Source of the DNA: Clostridia bacterium
GTDB taxonomy: Bacteria > Bacillota > Clostridia > UMGS1810
NCBI GenBank assembly: GCA_017436905.1
Contig: JAFSCF010000019.1
Coordinates: 62,001 to 126,000 of the forward strand
Reading direction: 5' to 3'
DNA: 64,000 nucleotides
The notes under the pieces are model-generated. The model ran no database searches and was not told where the DNA came from. It worked only from the letters and a program-made list of their open reading frames with translations. Numbering within the stretch: the stretch's first letter is position 1; every line of letters starts with the position of its first letter. Shown here one piece after another: positions 63,274 to 64,000 of the stretch. Position numbers and translations under genes: made by a program.

Positions 63274-63302
63274 ATCTTACAACTATTTTCCAAAAATGTC
63301 AA
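63274..63302 (-). promoter_or_regulatory. Promoter of the HPr-like gene
   Basis: Minus-strand TTGACA (63297-63302), a 17-base spacer and TAAGAT (63274-63279). Confidence 0.82.
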
Positions 63303-63317
63303 TTCGTTTTTTGCCTA

Positions 63318-63345
63318 TTGAAAATTTTTGTAATTGTTGTATAAT
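63318..63345 (+). promoter_or_regulatory. Promoter of mtaB
   Basis: TTGAAA (63318-63323), a 16-base spacer and a perfect TATAAT (63340-63345), back to back with the promoter of the HPr-like gene. Confidence 0.78.
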
Positions 63346-63397
63346 AACAGAGTAGGATTTTGTCCAACAATCATATATTATTTATTGGAGATATTAA

Positions 63398-64000
63398 ATG
63401 AACAAAACCGTTTCTTTTCACACCTTGGGTTGCAAGGTTAATCAATACGAAACAGAGGCCATGGCAGAACTTTTTAAAAATGCAGGTTACACCGTAGCGG
63501 ATTTTGACGATTTGTGCGATGTATACGTTATAAACACCTGCACAGTTACGGGTACGGGCGATAAAAAGTCACGACAGATGATTCGCCGTGCAAAAAGCAT
63601 AAATCCCGATGCTGTAATTGCCGTTGCGGGTTGCTACAGCCAGGTTGCACCTGACGAGATTGCCGCAATGGGTGTAGATGTCATATTAGGCTCGAAAGAC
63701 AAATCAAAAATTGTAAAACTTGTTGAAGATGCATATGCAGGCAAGCAGACAAACGCAGTTTCGGATATTATGAAAAGCCGCAAATTTGAAGATATGCAAG
63801 TTTCCTCGTTCAGTGATAAAACACGTGCTTTTGTAAAAATTGAAGACGGTTGCAATTCTTTTTGCACATACTGCATTATCCCCTATGCACGAGGACCTGT
63901 GCGCAGCCGTGACCTTAAAGATATTTTAAACGAAGTTAAAACTCTTGCAGACAACGGATTTTCCGAAGTAGTACTTACGGGGATTCACATAGCGTCGTAC
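63398..64000 (+). CDS. mtaB: MtaB, tRNA t6A37 methylthiotransferase (3' end cut by window edge)
   Basis: Radical SAM enzyme that converts t6A37 to ms2t6A37 in tRNAs reading ANN codons. The first 201 codons are present, starting at the ATG at 63398 behind TTGGAG. The three N-terminal cluster cysteines (TLGCKVNQYE, INTCTVTGTGDKKSR, VAGCYSQVAPDE) and the radical SAM motif DGCNSFCTYCIIPYARGP are complete. KVNQYE and GTGDKKSR distinguish MtaB from MiaB, which occurs separately at 20621. Confidence 0.95.
   Translation, partial: MNKTVSFHTLGCKVNQYETEAMAELFKNAGYTVADFDDLCDVYVINTCTVTGTGDKKSRQMIRRAKSINPDAVIAVAGCYSQVAPDEIAAMGVDVILGSKDKSKIVKLVEDAYAGKQTNAVSDIMKSRKFEDMQVSSFSDKTRAFVKIEDGCNSFCTYCIIPYARGPVRSRDLKDILNEVKTLADNGFSEVVLTGIHIASY

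Noticed and set aside
1-64000. CRISPR arrays, insertion sequences, prophage or integrative elements
   Set aside because: I saw no transposase, integrase or phage-type gene and no regularly spaced repeat array; composition and gene order are uniform with a core chromosome.

Overview
The window is a low-G+C (about 40% by eye) Firmicutes chromosome segment, most likely from an uncultured gut-type Clostridia species. The evidence is the set and order of its housekeeping genes: addBA, rqcH, acpS-lipoprotein-alr-mazEF (the order of acpS-ydcC-alr-ndoAI-ndoA in Bacillus), mreBCD-mrdA-minD-mgsA, a long dcw cluster, pnp/rpsO, spoVG and yunB. Its promoters are near-consensus sigma-A with 17-base spacers. 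MurE carries the DNPR motif of meso-diaminopimelate-adding enzymes. spoVG, yunB and a PASTA-bearing SpoVD/FtsI-type PBP suggest, but do not prove, a spore-forming ancestry. There are no rRNA or tRNA genes, CRISPR arrays, insertion sequences or prophage genes in the window.

Layout. 1-6545: addB-addA double-strand-break repair operon (addA runs off the left edge). 6554-8694: rpsT and rqcH. 8711-14882: an operon-like run read leftward (minD, mgsA, a membrane protein, an acpS-nnrD fusion, a lipoprotein, alr, then mazE-mazF from their own promoter and a small secreted protein). 15041-22009: miaB, a Gx-type membrane protein, maf, mreB, mreC, mreD and mrdA, which look like one transcript for cell elongation. 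22043-24855: rightward pair of a secreted copper-amine-oxidase-N-domain protein and a GH31 glycosidase. 24869-28960: pnp, rpsO, dusB, nrdR. 29035-44100: the division and cell-wall (dcw) cluster mraZ-rsmH-ftsL-spoVD/ftsI-murE-murF-mraY-ftsW-murG-murA-ftsQ-DUF881-sbp-ftsZ, all leftward. 44173-47449: spoVG divergent from murC, followed by a MATE transporter. 47454-51275: AEC transporter and CE7 acetylesterase divergent from eda-kdgK (sugar acid catabolism). 51279-58988: SPFH and NfeD proteins, proA, mltG, mscL, an M23 peptidase, yunB and a catalytically stripped PBP-like protein. 59012-64000: a sugar ABC transporter, a DUF4364 regulator, an HPr-like protein and the start of mtaB.

How it fits together. 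About half of the window builds or remodels peptidoglycan: precursor synthesis (alr, murA, murC, murE, murF, mraY, murG), elongation (mreBCD, mrdA), septation (ftsL, ftsQ, ftsW, ftsZ, SpoVD/FtsI), and trimming (mltG, M23). murD, ftsA, minC and minE are absent from the positions where relatives often carry them. No gap between genes exceeds 300 bases.

I see no obvious new multi-gene system. The observations most worth following are single loci: a PBP-like protein that has lost every transpeptidase motif, an HPr-fold protein without the phosphorylatable histidine, an AcpS-NnrD fusion, a near-palindromic putative mazEF operator, four 10-base-phased MraZ boxes, a long imperfect hairpin in the pnp leader, a folded rpsO leader, and intrinsic terminators placed directly in front of rqcH, the sugar-binding-protein gene and the spoVD/ftsI-ftsL junction.
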